DNA from: Symsagittifera roscoffensis
Taxonomy: Eukaryota > Xenacoelomorpha > Acoela > Convolutidae
Length of the DNA: 64,000 bases
Direction of reading: 5' to 3'
NCBI RefSeq assembly: GCF_963678635.1
Contig: NC_087066.1
Span: forward strand, 57,554,312 to 57,618,311
The position numbers were made by a program, and so were the translations under genes. The notes below the pieces were generated by a model. That model was given only the letters and a program-made list of their open reading frames with translations, ran no database searches and was not told where the DNA came from. Shown one piece after another: positions 51,330 to 62,656 of the stretch. Within the stretch, counting starts at the first letter, position 1. Each line of letters opens with the position of its first letter.

Positions 51330-51775
51330 AGTCATCGTCAGCCGTCTCCCTGCGGTCTGTTCAATCTGTGGCGTCAATGTACGAGCCGTCAGCCGTCTCC
51401 CTCTGGTCTGGTAATTCTGTGGGGTTAATGCAGGAGCCGTCAGCCATCTCCCTGTGGTCTGGTCGTTCTGTGGCGTCAATTTACGAGCCGTCAGCCGTCT
51501 CCCTCTGGTCTGGTATTTCCGTGGAAACAATGTAGAAGCCATCAGCCGTCTCCCTGTGGTCTGGTCGCTCTGTGGCGTCAATATACGAGCCGTCAGCCGT
51601 CTCCCTCTGGTCTGGTAATTCTCGGGGGGTCAATATAGGAGCTTTCAGTCGTCTCCCTGTGGTCTGTTCATTCTGCGGCGTCAATGTACGAGCCGCCAGC
51701 CGCCTCCCTCTCGTTTGGTTGTTCTGTGGGGTCAATGTAGGAGCCGTCAGCTGTCTTCCTCTGGTCTCGGCATGC
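51330..51775. repeat. 51-bp minisatellite, about 8.5 units
   Basis: Units carry GTCAGCCGTCTCCCTSTGGT, then TCTG, and GTCAATGTASGAGCC. They are 51 bases (17 codons) long, so the minus strand encodes a repeating TPQNDQTTGRRLTARTL. Small indels shift the frame between units. Alternating unit types (CTCTGGTCTGGTAATTC and CTGTGGTCTGGTCGTTC) suggest a higher-order two-unit repeat. Confidence 0.85.
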
Positions 51776-51953
51776 TCCAGAAAAACCATCACCTTTTTGA
51801 AAGAAAAATTTTGATCCCCATCCTAATTTGTTTTTCTCTACTGTCAGTTTCAACAAACGAGAACAGATTTTTAAAAATGGATTTCAAGAATAATAGCTAT
51901 TTAGACGTTTAATGGAATTCAAGTTTACCATATCTGCTCTAATATAGCACCAT
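51766..51953 (+). repeat. Direct repeat flanking the zinc-finger gene, copy 2
   Basis: Counterpart of 48949-49157, shortened by small deletions. It stops at CACCAT immediately before the LTR terminus TGTAAC at 51954, so the retroelement probably inserted into, or replaced the rest of, this duplicated segment. Confidence 0.8.
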
Positions 51954-52545
51954 TGTAACATTCGCCCGGAAGATACATATCGACGGAAAATAAAACTAAG
52001 TCCTAAGACGACTGGCTAACGTCTAAACAGAGCTTTACATGTTTTTAACCGTCTCTACCAAGCCAGTACTTTCGGTGGTCTTTCGAATATCGGGTCGACA
52101 AAAAACGTTACTGCTTTCGGCTTCGGTCAAAACACTCAAATTAACTTAATTACATGCAGAAATAGTGAGCTCATGGCTGGGTCTCAGTATCCCCAGACCA
52201 CGAGGTCACTCCTAAAAACAGGGCTACTACTACTTATTGAATTATTATTGTTTTTGTTCAGTAGATAAAAATCATCATCTCCATCGAAGATGGATCAACC
52301 CTTTCCCCCAACTCCTAGCTTCTCATCTTGGTAGAATGAATTCAGATGTTAATTAAATTCAACTCAGGACATGACAGGGAAGCTAAAAATTTATATAAAA
52401 CACTATCAGTTCCAGTCCCGAGACCCCTCCGGATTCTTGAATCCGAGGAAATAAGGCTCTTATTCTCCTTCCGGAAGGCTGGTTTTCCACCCTTCACCGT
52501 TGTTCGCAACGGCCTTCCAACTATTGTAGCGACACAATAGTTGCA
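51954..52545 (+). mobile_element. LTR of retroelement family X, + orientation
   Basis: This 592-bp sequence begins TGTAACATTCGCCCGG and ends GACACAATAGTTGCA. Its inverted homologue at 53198-53796 begins TGTAGCATTCGCCCGG and ends GGCACAATCGTTACA. TG...CA ends and the TGTAAC/GTTACA mirror are LTR hallmarks, common in Ty3/gypsy-type elements. It is followed by 316 bases of internal sequence running to the central palindrome. Confidence 0.7.
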
Positions 52546-53197
52546 ACTCGGAGCGGTCTCTGGTACTTCTGCTTTTCTCCGATTCTGATTCTCAATTTTC
52601 TCGTTGTTGTCGTCGTTGTCGTGTGTTTTTCTTCGACTTTTCTGCCAAAATGGCCGTTTCTGACGTTTCTCAGAAATATGACGTCATACTTCGAACTTTT
52701 AAAATTTAAAAATACCAGAATATCTTGACCTTCACCGTTTGACTAATCGTCCCAATAACGTCGTTAATCGCTTAAAACCGTCATTTCGGAAGGTTCGCTG
52801 CTAAATTTTCGAATCTGCTGAATCTGCATTTTGATCCATTCTGGTCGAATGTCACACATGCTAACTATGTGACATTCGACCAGAATGATCAAAATGCAAT
52901 TTCGCATTCGAATTTTTATTGGAACATCTAACTTGGAAGATTGATGGTTTTGATGAATTAGTGACGTTATTTAAACGATCAGACAAATCGGGAAGGGTTA
53001 GTTTTGACTGACATGCTAAATTTTGAAATTTCGATTTGGACATGAAAGACACGTAACCTTTCATTTTTTGCACACACTGAAACGGCGAAAACACAATAAC
53101 AGAATTCGTAGAGAACAACAGTATTCTCAGTGACAGCAACGACGAAATGGTAGAAGATTGAAATTGTGCTTACAAATTGTCGGAAACCACTCCGAGT
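52546..53197. mobile_element. Head-to-head internal segments around a palindrome
   Basis: 52546-52861 (+) and 53197-52862 (-) are diverged inverted copies of the same sequence. Both contain, in LTR-to-centre direction, a weakly conserved coding-like segment (RLNNVTNSSKPSIFQVRC on the minus strand; a cognate with stops on the plus strand). They meet at arms GCATTTTGATC...GTCACA (52826-52856) and the complementary TGTGACATTC...AAAATGC ending at 52897. The protein segment follows the LTR as gag would, but is too short to classify. Confidence 0.65.
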
Positions 53198-53796
53198 TGT
53201 AACGATTGTGCCGCTAAAATTGTTACCGAGCAGTTCACAAGAACCAAGAAGGGTGTTGGGACGACGTGTCCAGCCTTCCGAGAAGAAATGAGAGTGTTAT
53301 TTCTCCGGTTTCCAGAATCAGTAAGGGTCTCGTGATTGGAATTTGAATTGTATTAAACAAACTTTTAGCTTCCCGGAATGTCTTGATTTGAATTTAATTA
53401 ATACCAAATTCGTTTTCAGATAATGAGAAACTAGGAGTTGGGGAAAAGAGTTGATCCATCTTCGATGGAGATGATGATTTTTATCTACTGAACAAAAACA
53501 TTAGTAATATAATATATAAGTAGTAGCCGTGTTTTAGGGGTGAACTCGTGGTCTGAGAATACTGAGACCCAGCCATGAGCTCACTTTTTCTGCAAATAAC
53601 TAAGTTAATTAGAGCGTGCTGATCGAAGCCGGAAACAGTAACGTTTTTTTGCCGATCCGATTTTACAAAGACCACCAAAAAAGCCGGCTTTGGCAGAGAC
53701 GGTGAAAAGCACGTAGAGCTGTTTTTAGACGCTAGCCAGTTGTTTTAGATCCTAGCTTTATTTTCCGTCGATATGTACTTCCGGGCGAATGCTACA
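53198..53796 (-). mobile_element. LTR of retroelement family X, - orientation
   Basis: This is the 599-bp inverted counterpart of 51954-52545. The part from 53310 onward recurs inside the tandem units at 57915-58401 and 62657-63145, always in the same orientation. The LTR therefore became part of the amplified unit after losing its last 112 bases. A diverged relative is at 2281-2516. Confidence 0.75.
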
Positions 53797-55479
53797 TAGA
53801 TGTTTTTATGGCGCTCCTGGGTGTTATTATTTTTAACATCATGACCGGCAGAACCGTTAACGACCACCGAAAACACTAAAAAACCAAAAACACTAAAAAG
53901 TATAAAATCAGTAGAAATCATCACCCCAGACGAGATGTGATCCGACCCTCCCAATTTTTGTTGTTAGATATGTTGTTGTTACAGGCTTTTATATCAGTCA
54001 GGATCTTTACGATCAAATTTGTGGCCCGTTTGTGGTGCTTGTACTGTAGGGACATTTGAGTATTTAAGCGCGTTAATGCTAATTTGCGCTCAATCCGAAA
54101 GGGTCTCGGGATTAGGAGAGAAGACTGATCCGGCAAGCAGTGCGAGGAGCGACAAGACGGGACACAGGGACAACAACAATCGACTGTTGGGTATCGTTAA
54201 CAAGTTTTGTATCCCTTTTGGTACAAAAGTAAGATATTGATCTGTGGGGAGATCGACAGTGACTGCACTGTAGTGACCCTTCACCGAACTGCGAATTTCC
54301 GAGTTAAGCACCTTAAATTCGGGTATTGAACAAACCCGGAGGGGTATAATATTACTAGTATTACTATTTATACAGCCTATATTACTAGTATCACTATTTA
54401 GGGTCGAAATAGCGATACTTTGACCCCACCACAAATCGCGATTTTTGAGATGTCGATATTTTTTGAAACGGAAAAAAGCACTTAATTAGTGAGTTACATC
54501 GTAACTGTACTAGTATTAAAGGCAGAGCCGGTGAAATTTAGTTCAGAAGTGGTTGGAACTAATTGGGTACCAAAAACCGAATTTTCTTGATTTTTGAAAA
54601 AACGAAACGCTATAAAATAAGAAAATTTTTTGAAATTTTTGAGTAAGAACAGTAAAAATTGTTGTTCGGACAACGTTCACTAGTGAATCGACAGGTTTAA
54701 GAACCCGTTTGCCAATAATTTTCCGAGTTACAGTGAAATCGAACTTAAGGTGTGTGATTTAGTGGATTCATCAATCCGGAAGGGTCCAAATAGCCTTGTT
54801 TTTGGCAATTTTTTTAGCTGGAACGTTTTAGATCAAGTCTTTGCATTGAACTAGAAGAGTATAGACCTTCTGAGCTCAGATCAATAATTTTTAGGTCGAA
54901 AAAACAGAATTGCGAAAAAAGTTAGGCGGAACCTATAAGAGAGATATTTTTTTTTGATTTTAGAAAAAGACATTTTGGTTAATAAATTTGGAACAAGTGG
55001 ACAGATCCAGTTGATCTTGGTACCATTAGATTAGAAATTAGGTGAGCTTACTCATAAAAACATCAATTATTCAAAAACATATGCGTGAAAATTTTTTAAG
55101 ATTGTTTTCAGCAAACTCACTAATTCGGGAAGATAGATCCTTCACGTTTTATAAAAAAATTGTTTGGAAAGCCCTTACACACCTACCAAAGGGTAGTAAC
55201 GGTTGAATAAGGCAATTTTACGCTGTTACAGTTTTTAGCAAAGGGAAGGGTAAGGAAACCATTAAACCATAGACGATTCGAAGCTAGGATAGTTAGAAGA
55301 CCCTTCACAGTTAAGTTGAATTGTCACTTAAGAGGCTTAGCTTCAATCGGGAAGGGTCTAGGGACCAAAAATACACACTTCCTAGTTAGTTTCAACAGCA
55401 TAATAGAATCGGAGAACGTATCCGGAAGGTTATCGTGTGAAAATTTTAAAAGTCTCTGAAAAGCTATTTTTACAAACCC

Positions 55480-56007
55480 GGAGGGGTCCCAATCGGGAAG
55501 GGTCCCAATTTGGCCAATACGGAAGGGTCATAATTTTACCAATCCGGAAGGGTTCCAAATTCGCCAATCTGGAGGGTTCTTGTTTTTGCCAATCCGAAAG
55601 AGTCCTTATTTTGCCAATCCGGAAGGGTCCCAAATTCGCCAATCCGGAGGGGTCCTATTTTTGCCAATCCGGAAGGGTCACAATTTTACCAATACGGAGG
55701 GGTCACAAATTCGCCAATCCGGAAGGATCCTAATTTTGCCAATCTGAAAGGGTCCTTATTTTGCCAATCCGGAAGGGTCCCAAATTCGCCAATCCGGAGG
55801 GTTCCTATTTTTGCCAATCCGGAAGGGTCAAAATTTTACCAATCCGGAAGGGTCACAAGTTCGCCAATCCGGAAGGATCCTAATTTTGCCAATCCGAAAA
55901 GGTCCTTATTTTGCCACTCCGGAAGGGTCCCAAATTCGCTAATCCGGAGGGGTCCTATTTTTGCCAATCCGGAAGGGTCACAATTTTGCCAATCCGGGGG
56001 TGTACTA
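55480..56007 (+). repeat. 25-bp minisatellite in unit 1, about 21 copies
   Basis: The unit is CCAATCCGGAAGGGTCC plus a short variable A/T part such as CAAATTCG, TATTTTTG or CAATTTTG. Three 25-mers form a 75-base higher-order unit, so open frames run through with a 25-residue repeat (PIRKGPKFANPEGSYFCQSG); these frames are a by-product of unit length. The array is about 21 units long here and about 12 in unit 2. Confidence 0.9.
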
Positions 56008-56610
56008 TTTTGTAAGACTTAAGTAGACAAATGGAAAGAAAATAGTGAAAGGTATTAGGTTATTAAGAGACAGGCTAGGAACCAAAGACTACACTGGTAA
56101 CTTGTCTTTCATAAAAGACCAGACCAAACGAAACAGGTCTAAACTCGGATATTCGCGACACTAAGTCTAAATTGAACAAGAGTTTGTAACTGATTTGTGT
56201 GGATTGAAATCCAAATCGTTTATGGGAAAAGTGATTACCCTGAGGATTTTAGTAGGGCTAGCTCGGGCAATCCGAAGGCAGATAGGTATCACAGGACTCG
56301 GTGGGTGCAATAGACGCCCACTTGAAAAAATTACTGCCTTCAAGTTTTGTCTGTTTAGTGCAGCACCGTACAGGGAAAATTCTTTCTTTCGAAAGAAGTT
56401 CGACTATTACATTGCGACTGACTAAAGTACAAAACACATAGGTTTGTTATTGAAAATATCCTTATTTTTCTTCATTTTCGGTTTGAAATCAATAATATCT
56501 GTCCTTGATTTGGTAGTGAGAACACTATTTTTTAAATATATTGATATCATCAGACTGTCCTAGCTTCATACCTTACAACTAATAATCGATACTGAAAATC
56601 TACTGAAAAT

Positions 56611-57890
56611 GTGGCGACTACAAGATCACCCAGAGAAAACACCATGATGCTTGACGTGACGGAGAAAACGGCAACGTCCTCATCGTTTTCAGAAAGAGTG
56701 AAAAACACTTTCGCAAATTTCTTTCCATTTACCATGGGAACGGGTACAGGCGATGAAGCAGTAACCCAGGAAGAAGAAGAGGACAATGACGGGCAAGATG
56801 ACTTTGGATCTCAAGTCAGTCTCTATAGTTCGACTCAGGAGAATGACGCATACACCCATAAAGAGACTGGTACCATGGACTAATTTGGTGTAGTGAGGAC
56901 ATTAAGCAAGACCACAAACGGATCAGGCCAGTCAGGAGACTTTGTGAACATGACGAATTCGGAAATGCGAACTGGGAAGAATAGAAACACAGGGCAAAAT
57001 GTAACGCACCTGCGGATCCAGAAGTGGATCATAAAAAGACGTCGAGGCAGTGAATCAAGATCCGAGTCTCGACCAGCGCCAAGCTACCTGGGACCGACAG
57101 GGTGACACCGCCACTTGTGACGCTATTAGCGGATAACGGAGCATCAATTGAAGAAGCCTTGACCAACATATCGGGCAGCATAGGAGAACAGAATGATCAG
57201 ATGTCCTTAAGAATGAGTGAACTAGAAAGGGCAGTCCACGTCGAGAGAGAAAATCTGCGGGAAGAGATCAACCGCAACAGACAAGAAGTTAGTAGAAGCG
57301 AAAAACGCTTGAAGTAGAGAACGGATGAACACTTGGCTAAGAATTTGTCGGGAATGACGAGGGAAGGTGAGATGAGAGAGTTACGATTGAGAGAAGTCAT
57401 GGAGTAGTTGAGAATTCAACAAGAGCAGACTCTTGGGACACGTAACAAGAAGATAGATGCGATGATGGAGAGCGAACTCAGGCTATCATGGATAGGTACG
57501 ACGGGCTACTAGGCAGCAGAAATGGGTCAAAAAATGGGTAATCGAACTCGGAAGAACCCAGCAGGGAGACGAGAGTGAACTTCAAGGAACAACCGAATAG
57601 GAGAAGGACATATGGATCCACTAGAGGAAGGGGCAGTTCATCAAGCTATGCCACAGGGAACAATAGAACACGGAGCCCAAACATCAGAAGAGGGTCAACT
57701 GGCAACAGACCGACATCAAACGAACGACCGACGCAAGATACACATGCGACTGGGAGATGGGATTCCAGGAACAGGAGTCATGCGAATCAAGGAAGCAGTC
57801 GTCCCAGCAATTCGGACAGGAGGGAAAATCCAGAGCCCTTATCAGGGGGCATTCAGAAGGCGCTACATCAATGGCCACAGCCTTTGAACC
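56611..57890 (+). pseudogene. Gag-like reading frame of unit 1, broken
   Basis: Frames on the + strand encode, in order: an acidic region (SERVKNTFANFFPFTMGTGT, then TQEEEEDNDGQDDF), a coiled coil (EQNDQMSLRMSELERAV then ENLREEINRNRQEV at about 57190-57290), and a basic RG/SR-rich C-terminus (RRRTYGSTRGRGSSSSYATG). Acidic, coiled-coil, then basic nucleic-acid-binding order is typical of retroelement Gag. It is interrupted by stops, including TAG at 57315 and TAG near 57510, and lacks its 5' end. No CCHC knuckle or protease is visible. Assignment as gag is inference. Confidence 0.55.
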
Positions 57891-59325
57891 TCTGAACAGG
57901 TCCTCTGAACAGGATTCCAGAATCAGTAAGGGTCTCGTGATTGGAACTTGAACTGTATTATACAAACTTTTAGCTTCCCGGAATGTCTTGATTTGAATTT
58001 AATTAATACCAAATTCGTTTTCAGATAATGAGAAACTAGGAGTTGGGGAAAAGAGTTGATCCATCTTCGATGGAGATGATGATTTTTATCTACTGAACAA
58101 AAACATTAGTAATATAATATATAAGTAGTAGCCGTGTTTTAGGGGTGAACTCGTGGTCTGAGAATACTGAGACCCAGCCATGAGCTCACTTTTTCTGCAA
58201 ATAACTAAGTTAATTAGAGCGTGCTGATCGAAGCCGGAAACAGTAACGTTTTTTTGCCGATCCGATTTTACAAAGACCACCAAAAAAGCCGGCTTTGGCA
58301 GAAACGGTGAAAAGCATGTAGAGCTGTTTTTAGACGCTAGCCAGTTGTTTTAGATCCTAGCTTTATTTTCCGTCGATATGTACTTCCGGGCGAATGTTAC
58401 ATAGATGTTTTTATGGCGCTCCTGGGTGTTATTATTGTTAACATCATGAACGGCAGAACCGTTAACGACCACCGGATCGAAAGGGTAGTTCGGAACTTGG
58501 AAACCTTCCGGATTCCCGTGAATAGCTTTTTAACCAAGTTAAAACCGAAAATTCACGAACCAAGAAGGGTGGGGAATTCGCGTTCCCGTCATTACCTGAG
58601 TGGTACGTGACCAAAATCTCTTAAAAAACAGGAAATCAAACGAAAAGAAGTATAGTACCTAAGAAGATCAAAAAACATAAAAAACAACCGAAAAAACCAA
58701 AAACATTAAAAAAGTATAAAATCAGTAGAAATCATCACCCCAGACGAGATGTGATCCAACCATCCCGTTTGTTGTTGTTAGATATATTGTTGTTACAGGC
58801 ATTTATATCAGTCAGGATCTTTACGATCAAATTTGTGGCCCGTTTGTGGTGCTTGTACTGTAGGGACATTTGAGTATTTAAGCGCGTTAATGCTAATTTG
58901 CGCTCAATCCGAAAGGGTCTCGGGATTAGGAGAGAAGACTGATCCGGCAAGCAGTGCGAGGAGCGACAAGACGGGGCACAGGGACAACAACAATCGACGG
59001 TTGGGTATCGTTAACAAGTTTTGTATCCCTTTTGGTACAAAAGTAAGATATTGAACTGTGGGGGGATCGACAGTGACTGCACTGTAGTGACCCTTCACCG
59101 AACTGCGAATTTCCGAGTTAAGCACCTTAAATTCGGGTATTGAACAAACCCGGAGGGGTATAATATTACTAGTATTACTATTTATACAGTCTAATTTACT
59201 AGTATTACTATTTAAGGTCGAAATAGCGATATTTTGACCCCACCACAAATCGCGATTTTTGAGATGTCGATATTTTTTGAAACGGAAAAAAGCACTAAAC
59301 TAGTGAGTTAGATCGTAACTGTACT

Positions 59326-59352
59326 AGTATAAAAGGCAGAGTCAGTGAAATT
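59326..59352 (+). promoter_or_regulatory. Possible RNA polymerase II core promoter of unit 2
   Basis: TATAAAAGGC followed about 15-20 bases on by an initiator-like TCAGTG. The matching site in unit 1 (about 54513-54530) is TATTAAAGGC. The site is inside the repeated unit, upstream of the minisatellite and the gag-like frame. Sequence match only. Confidence 0.4.
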
Positions 59353-60274
59353 TAGTTCAAAAGTGGTTGGAACTAATTGGGTACCAAAAACCGAATTTTC
59401 TTAATTTTTGAAAAAACGAAACGCTATAAAATAAGAAAATTTTTTTGAAATTTTTGAGTTAGAACAGAAAAAATAGTTGTTCAGACAATTTCACTAGTGA
59501 ATCGACACGTTTAAAAACCCGTTTGCCGATAACTTTCCGAGTTACAGTGAAATCGATTTTAACGTGTTTGATTTAGTGGATTCATCAATCCGGAAGGGTC
59601 CAAATAGCCTTGTTTTTGGCAATTTTTTTTAGCTGCAACGTTTGAGATTAAGTTTTTTGCATTGAACTAGAAGAGTATAGACCTTCTGAGCTCGGATCAA
59701 TAGTTTTTAGGTCAAAAAGAACAGAATTGCAAAAACAGTTAGGCGGAACCTAAAAGAGAGAAATTTTTTTTTGATTTTAGAAAAAGACATTTTGGTGAAT
59801 AAATTTAGAACAAGTGAACAGATCCAGTTGATCTTGGTACCATTAGATCAGAAATCAGGCGTGAAAAATTTTTAAGATTGTTTTTAGCAAACTCACTAAT
59901 TCGGGAAGGTAGACCCTTCACGTTTTATAAAAAATTGTTTGGAAAGCCCTTACAACCCTACCAAAGAGTAGTAACGGTTGAATAAGGCAATTTTACGCTG
60001 TTCCAATTTTACGCTGTTACAATTTTACGCACAGGGAAGGGTAAGGAAACCAGAAAACCATAGTCGATTCGAAACTAGGCTAGTTATAAGACCCTTCACA
60101 GTTAAGGTGAATTGTCACGTAAGAGGCTTAGCTTCGATCGGGAAGGGTCTAGGGACCAAAAATACACCCTTCCTAGTTAGTTCCAACAGCATAATAAAAT
60201 CGGAGAACGTATCCGGAAGGTTATCGGGTGAAAATTTTAAAAGTCTCTGAAAAGCTATTTTTACATACCCGGAG

Positions 60275-60575
60275 GGGTCCCAATCGGTAAGGGTCCCAAT
60301 TTGGCCAATCCGCAAGGGTCATATTTTTAACAATCCGGAAGGGTTCCAATGTCGCCAATCCGGAGGGTTCCTGTTTTTGCCAATCCGAAAGTATCCTTAT
60401 TTTGCCAATCCGGAAGGGTCCCAAATTCGCCAATCTGGAGGGGTCCTCTTTTTGCCAATCCGGAAGGGTCACAATTTTACCAATCCGGAAGGGTCACAAA
60501 TTCGCCAATCCGGAATGATCCTAATTTTGCCAAACCGGAAGGGTCACAATTTTGCCAATCCGGAGGGGTACTATT
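60275..60575 (+). repeat. 25-bp minisatellite in unit 2, about 12 copies
   Basis: Same unit as at 55480-56007 (CCAATCCGGAAGGGTCC plus an A/T part), with fewer copies and some variants such as CCAAACCGG. The flanks on both sides are the same as in unit 1, so the length difference is a copy-number change within the array. Confidence 0.9.
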
Positions 60576-61258
60576 TTGTCAAGACTTAATTAGACAAAAG
60601 GAAAGTGAAATAGTGAAAAATAGGTTATTAGGAGACAGACTAGGAACCAGTGACTGCACTGGTAACTTGCCTTTTATAAAAGACCAGACCAAAACGAAAC
60701 AAGTCTAAACTCGGATATTCGCGGCACTAAGTCTAAACTGAACAAGAGTTTGTAACTGATTTGTGTGGATTGAAATCCAAATCAATTTTGGGAAAAGTGA
60801 TTGCCCTGAGGATTTTAGTAGGTCTAGCTCGGGCAATCCGAAGGCAGATAGGTATCACAGGACTCGGTGGGTGCAATAGACGCCCACTTGAGAAAATTAC
60901 TGCCTTCAAGTTTTGTCTGTTTGGTGCAGCACCGTACAGGTAAAACTCTTTCTTTCGAAACAAGTTCGACTATTACATTGCGACTGACTAAAGTACAAAA
61001 CACATAGGTTTTTCATTGAAAACAATCATATTTTTCTTCATTTTTGGTTTTAAATCAATAATATATGTCCTTGATTGCGTAGTGAGAACACTATTTTTTA
61101 AATATATTGATGTCATCAGACTGTCCTAGCTTCATACCTTACAACTAATAATCGATTATTGTGAATAAATTGTATACACGCTGTACTGTCATAAAATACA
61201 AGGATTCGGGGAGGGATCCGGAAGATACAACGATCCGGAAGGGAGAGAAAACAGAAGA

Positions 61259-62630
61259 TTGACGAGTGACTCTACTCCGGTAGAACAAGGCCAAGATTTT
61301 GCCACTTCCACCAGGAGCCTGGATCGAGAAGAGATGTCGGAACTGTCCGACATCTCTACTGAAAATGTGGCGACTACAAGATCACCCAGAGACAACACCA
61401 TGATGCTTGACGTGACGGAGAAAACGGCAACGTCCTCAACGTTTTCAGAAAGAGTGAAAAACACTTTCGCAAACTTCTTTCCATTTACCATGGGAACGGG
61501 TACAGGCGATGAAGCAGAAACCCAGGAAGAAGAAGAGGACGATGACGGGCAAGATGACTTTGGATCTCAAGTCAGCCTCTATAGTTCGACTCAGGAGAAT
61601 GACGCATACACCGATAAAGAGACTGGTACCATGGACTAATTTGTGCAGTGAGGACATTAAGCAAGACCAAAAACGGATCAGGCCAGTCAGGAGACTTTGT
61701 GAACATGACAAATTCGGAAATGCGAACTGGGAAAAATAGAAACACAGGGCAATGTAACGCACCTGCGGATCCAGAAGTGGATCATAAAAAGACGTCGAGG
61801 CAGTGAATCAAGACCCGAGTCTCGACCAGCGCCAAGCTACCTGGGACCGACAGGGTGACACCGCCACTTGTGACGCTATTAGTGGATAACGGAGCATCAA
61901 TTGAAGAAGCCTTGACCAACATAGGAGAACAGAATGAACAGATGTCCTTAAGAATGAGTGAACTAGAAAGGGCAGTCTACGTCGAGAGAGAAAATCTGCG
62001 GGAAGAGATCAACCGCAACAGACAAGAAGTTAGTAGAAGCAAAAAACGCTTGAAGTAGAGAACGGATGAACACTTGGCTAAGAACTTGCCGGGAATGACG
62101 AGGGAAGGTGAGATGAGAGAGTTACGATTGAGAGAGGTCATGGAGAAGTTGAAAATTCAACAAGAGCAGACTCTTGGGACACTTAACAAGAAGATAGATG
62201 CGATGATGGAGAGCGAACTCAGGCTATCATGGATAGGTACGACGGGCTACTAGGCAGCAGGAGTGGGTCAAAAAAATGGGGAATCGAACTCGGAAGAACT
62301 CAGCAGTGAGCCGAGAGTGAACTTCAAGGAACAACCGAATAGGAGAAGGACATATGGATCCACTAGAGGAAGGGGCAGTTCATCAAGCTATGCCACAGGG
62401 AACAATAGAACTGGGGGCCCAAACATCAGACGAAGTTCAACTGGCAACAGACCGACATCAAACGAATGACCGACGCAAGATACACATGCGACTGGGAGAT
62501 GGGATTCCAGGAACAGGATTCATGCGAATCAAGGAAGCAGTCATCCCAGCAATTCGGACAGGAGGGAAAATCCAGAGCCCTTATCAGGGGGCGTTCAAAA
62601 GGCGCTACATCAATGGCCACAGCCTTTGAA
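61259..62630 (+). pseudogene. Gag-like reading frame of unit 2, broken
   Basis: It starts at ATG 61259 (MTSDSTPVEQGQDFATSTRS) and keeps 126 codons of acidic N-terminus to a TAA at 61637. The coiled-coil part (EQNEQMSLRMSELERAV) follows at 61855-62058, ending in a TAG. LAKNLPGMTREGEMRELRLR continues after that stop, and the RG-rich basic C-terminus is at 62263-62470. The TAG after the coiled coil and the later stop in GTTGY are shared with unit 1, so both units descend from an already broken copy. Confidence 0.55.
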
Positions 62631-62656
62631 CCACTGAACGGGTCCTCTGAACAGGA

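Larger units (their letters stand above)
53310..57914 (+). mobile_element. Tandem gag-only retroelement unit 1 (4,605 bp)
   Basis: The unit starts TTCCAGAATCAGTAAGGGTC and runs to the next such sequence at 57915. Order: reversed LTR part (53310-53796), a conserved stretch with TATAAAATCAG (about 53899), the CCGAACTGCGAATTTCC block (about 54284), the 25-bp minisatellite (55480-56007), and gag-like frames (56611-57890). Relative to unit 2 it lacks about 210 bases near 53864 and about 190 near 56590, the latter removing the start of the gag-like frame. The minisatellite is longer than in unit 2. No pol domain is present. Confidence 0.85.
57915..62656 (+). mobile_element. Tandem gag-only retroelement unit 2 (4,742 bp)
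   Basis: This is the most complete unit. It holds the reversed LTR part (57915-58401), a segment absent from unit 1 (about 58474-58690), and a TATAAAAGGCAGAG box with downstream GTCAGTG (about 59326-59350). The minisatellite is at 60275-60575, with about 12 copies. A segment at about 61142-61345 includes ATG 61259, and the gag-like frames run to 62630. Unit 1 carries TATTAAAGG at the matching TATA position. Read as a retroelement, the TATA box and the position of the gag-like frame suggest a long terminal region of about 3.3 kb and a short internal region, but I cannot define the LTR boundary or a primer-binding site. Confidence 0.85.

Noticed and set aside
52546-52580. Primer-binding site after the LTR
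   Set aside because: A TGG occurs a few bases after the LTR end in both copies, but the following bases differ between copies and I could not match a tRNA 3' end.
54280-54320. Possible 5S rRNA remnant (CCGAGTTAAGCACC) in the tandem units
   Set aside because: Only a short stretch resembles the 5S A-box neighbourhood; the rest of a 120-base 5S gene cannot be aligned and no internal promoter set is present.
55430-55733. Open frames of 70-98 codons through the 25-bp minisatellite on both strands
   Set aside because: They exist on both strands because the unit and its triple are free of stops; there is no domain, and the frame is a by-product of the repeat.
55480-56007. CRISPR-like array from the regularly repeated 25-mers
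   Set aside because: Repeats are contiguous with no unique spacers, in a eukaryotic retroelement; it is a minisatellite.
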